This document shows positions 4,848 through 5,165 of a stretch of DNA of 5,165 nucleotides, in pieces (the stretch's first letter is position 1; each line of letters opens with the position of its first letter). Location: the NCBI GenBank assembly GCA_934668295.1, contig CAKUND010000122.1, forward strand, positions 1 through 5,165, written 5' to 3'. The translations under genes were made by a program, and so were the position numbers. The DNA comes from an uncultured Oscillospiraceae bacterium. Lineage in GTDB: Bacteria; Bacillota; Clostridia; Oscillospirales; Oscillospiraceae. Under the pieces are notes generated by a model. It was given only the letters and a program-made list of their open reading frames with translations. It was not told the DNA's origin and ran no database searches.

Positions 4848-5165
4848 TTATGTCAGCGCATAGAGCGCGGAGAATTTTTCTTCCAGATAGGTCAGGAAAT
4901 ACTCCGGGTTCAGGCTTTCGCCGGTGATGGCGCGGATCCACTCGTCGGGTGTCGAGACAGAGGCGATAGAGAACACGTGCGCCTTCAGCCAGTCGCGGAT
5001 GGGGAGCAGATCGCCCTTTGCCGCGCAGGCAAAGACATCGAAGTCCTTCTCCATCGTCCGCAGGATCTGCACGCCGTAGGCAGAGCCCAACGCGTAGGAC
5101 GGGAAATACCCGGCGGGCATCGTCCAGTGGACATCCTGCAGGCAGCCCTGCGCGTCGTCCGGGAC
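4848..5165 (-). CDS. M32-family metallocarboxypeptidase (C-terminal part, runs off right edge)
   Basis: This is the last 105 residues of a zinc carboxypeptidase of peptidase family M32 (thermostable carboxypeptidase 1/Taq type), which removes C-terminal amino acids from peptides in the cytoplasm; full-length members are about 500 residues. The visible part begins VPDDAQGCLQDVHW, containing the family signature GxxQDxHW, and continues GYFPSYALGSAYGVQIL, then a helical tail ending ISG-like ITGESLNPEYFLTYLEEKFSALYALT and a TAA stop. The HExxH zinc site is beyond the window. Between HW and GYFP there are four residues (TMPA); I remember five in other members, so this loop may be one residue shorter. 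The gene converges on the lipoprotein gene with 50 bases between the stops and belongs to a separate transcription unit. Confidence 0.93.
   Translation of the reverse strand, partial: VPDDAQGCLQDVHWTMPAGYFPSYALGSAYGVQILRTMEKDFDVFACAAKGDLLPIRDWLKAHVFSIASVSTPDEWIRAITGESLNPEYFLTYLEEKFSALYALT

Overview
The window looks like chromosomal DNA from a GC-rich member of the Clostridia, possibly a gut Oscillospirales-type organism. The taxon is an inference from strong AGGAG-type ribosome binding sites, high-GC third codon positions, and the mix of a MetA-type homoserine acyltransferase, MetY, a YuiD-like protein, a DUF1893 protein and an M32 carboxypeptidase. I see no mobile element, CRISPR array, rRNA or tRNA.

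Left block (1-3155, minus strand). Four genes run leftward with gaps of only 24, 44 and 28 bases: a PfkB/1-phosphofructokinase-like sugar kinase, a YuiD-type (DUF212, divergent PAP2-related) membrane protein, MetY (O-acetylhomoserine sulfhydrylase) and the N-terminal 133 residues of MetA, which runs off the left edge. MetA and MetY are consecutive steps: MetA acylates homoserine, and MetY swaps the acyl group for sulfide to give homocysteine. MetA carries Glu at residue 111, the residue associated with acetyl-CoA use, which matches a MetY neighbour. A near-consensus sigma-70 promoter (TTGACT-17-TATACT) precedes the kinase and can drive the whole block. No SAM riboswitch or T-box is visible.

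Middle (3156-3285). This is a compact divergent promoter region. The two promoters face away from each other with almost mirror-image layouts. A 33-base inverted repeat covers both -35 boxes. A second, perfect 8+8 inverted repeat sits between the rightward -10 and the ribosome binding site. Both are candidate operators.

Right block (3286-4797, plus strand). A GTG-started small two-helix membrane protein overlaps a DUF1893 protein by 4 bases (ATGA). After a 76-base gap holding a hairpin that reaches into the ribosome binding site comes a secreted lipoprotein of unknown function with a duplicated AKPV-YLYP motif. The three could be one transcript, since no convincing terminator separates them.

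Right edge (4848-5165, minus strand). The C-terminal 105 residues of an M32-family metallocarboxypeptidase converge on the lipoprotein gene.

Most of the window is ordinary housekeeping metabolism. The parts most worth a second look are the symmetric divergent promoter region, the uncharacterised membrane protein/DUF1893 pair, and the hairpin-preceded lipoprotein.
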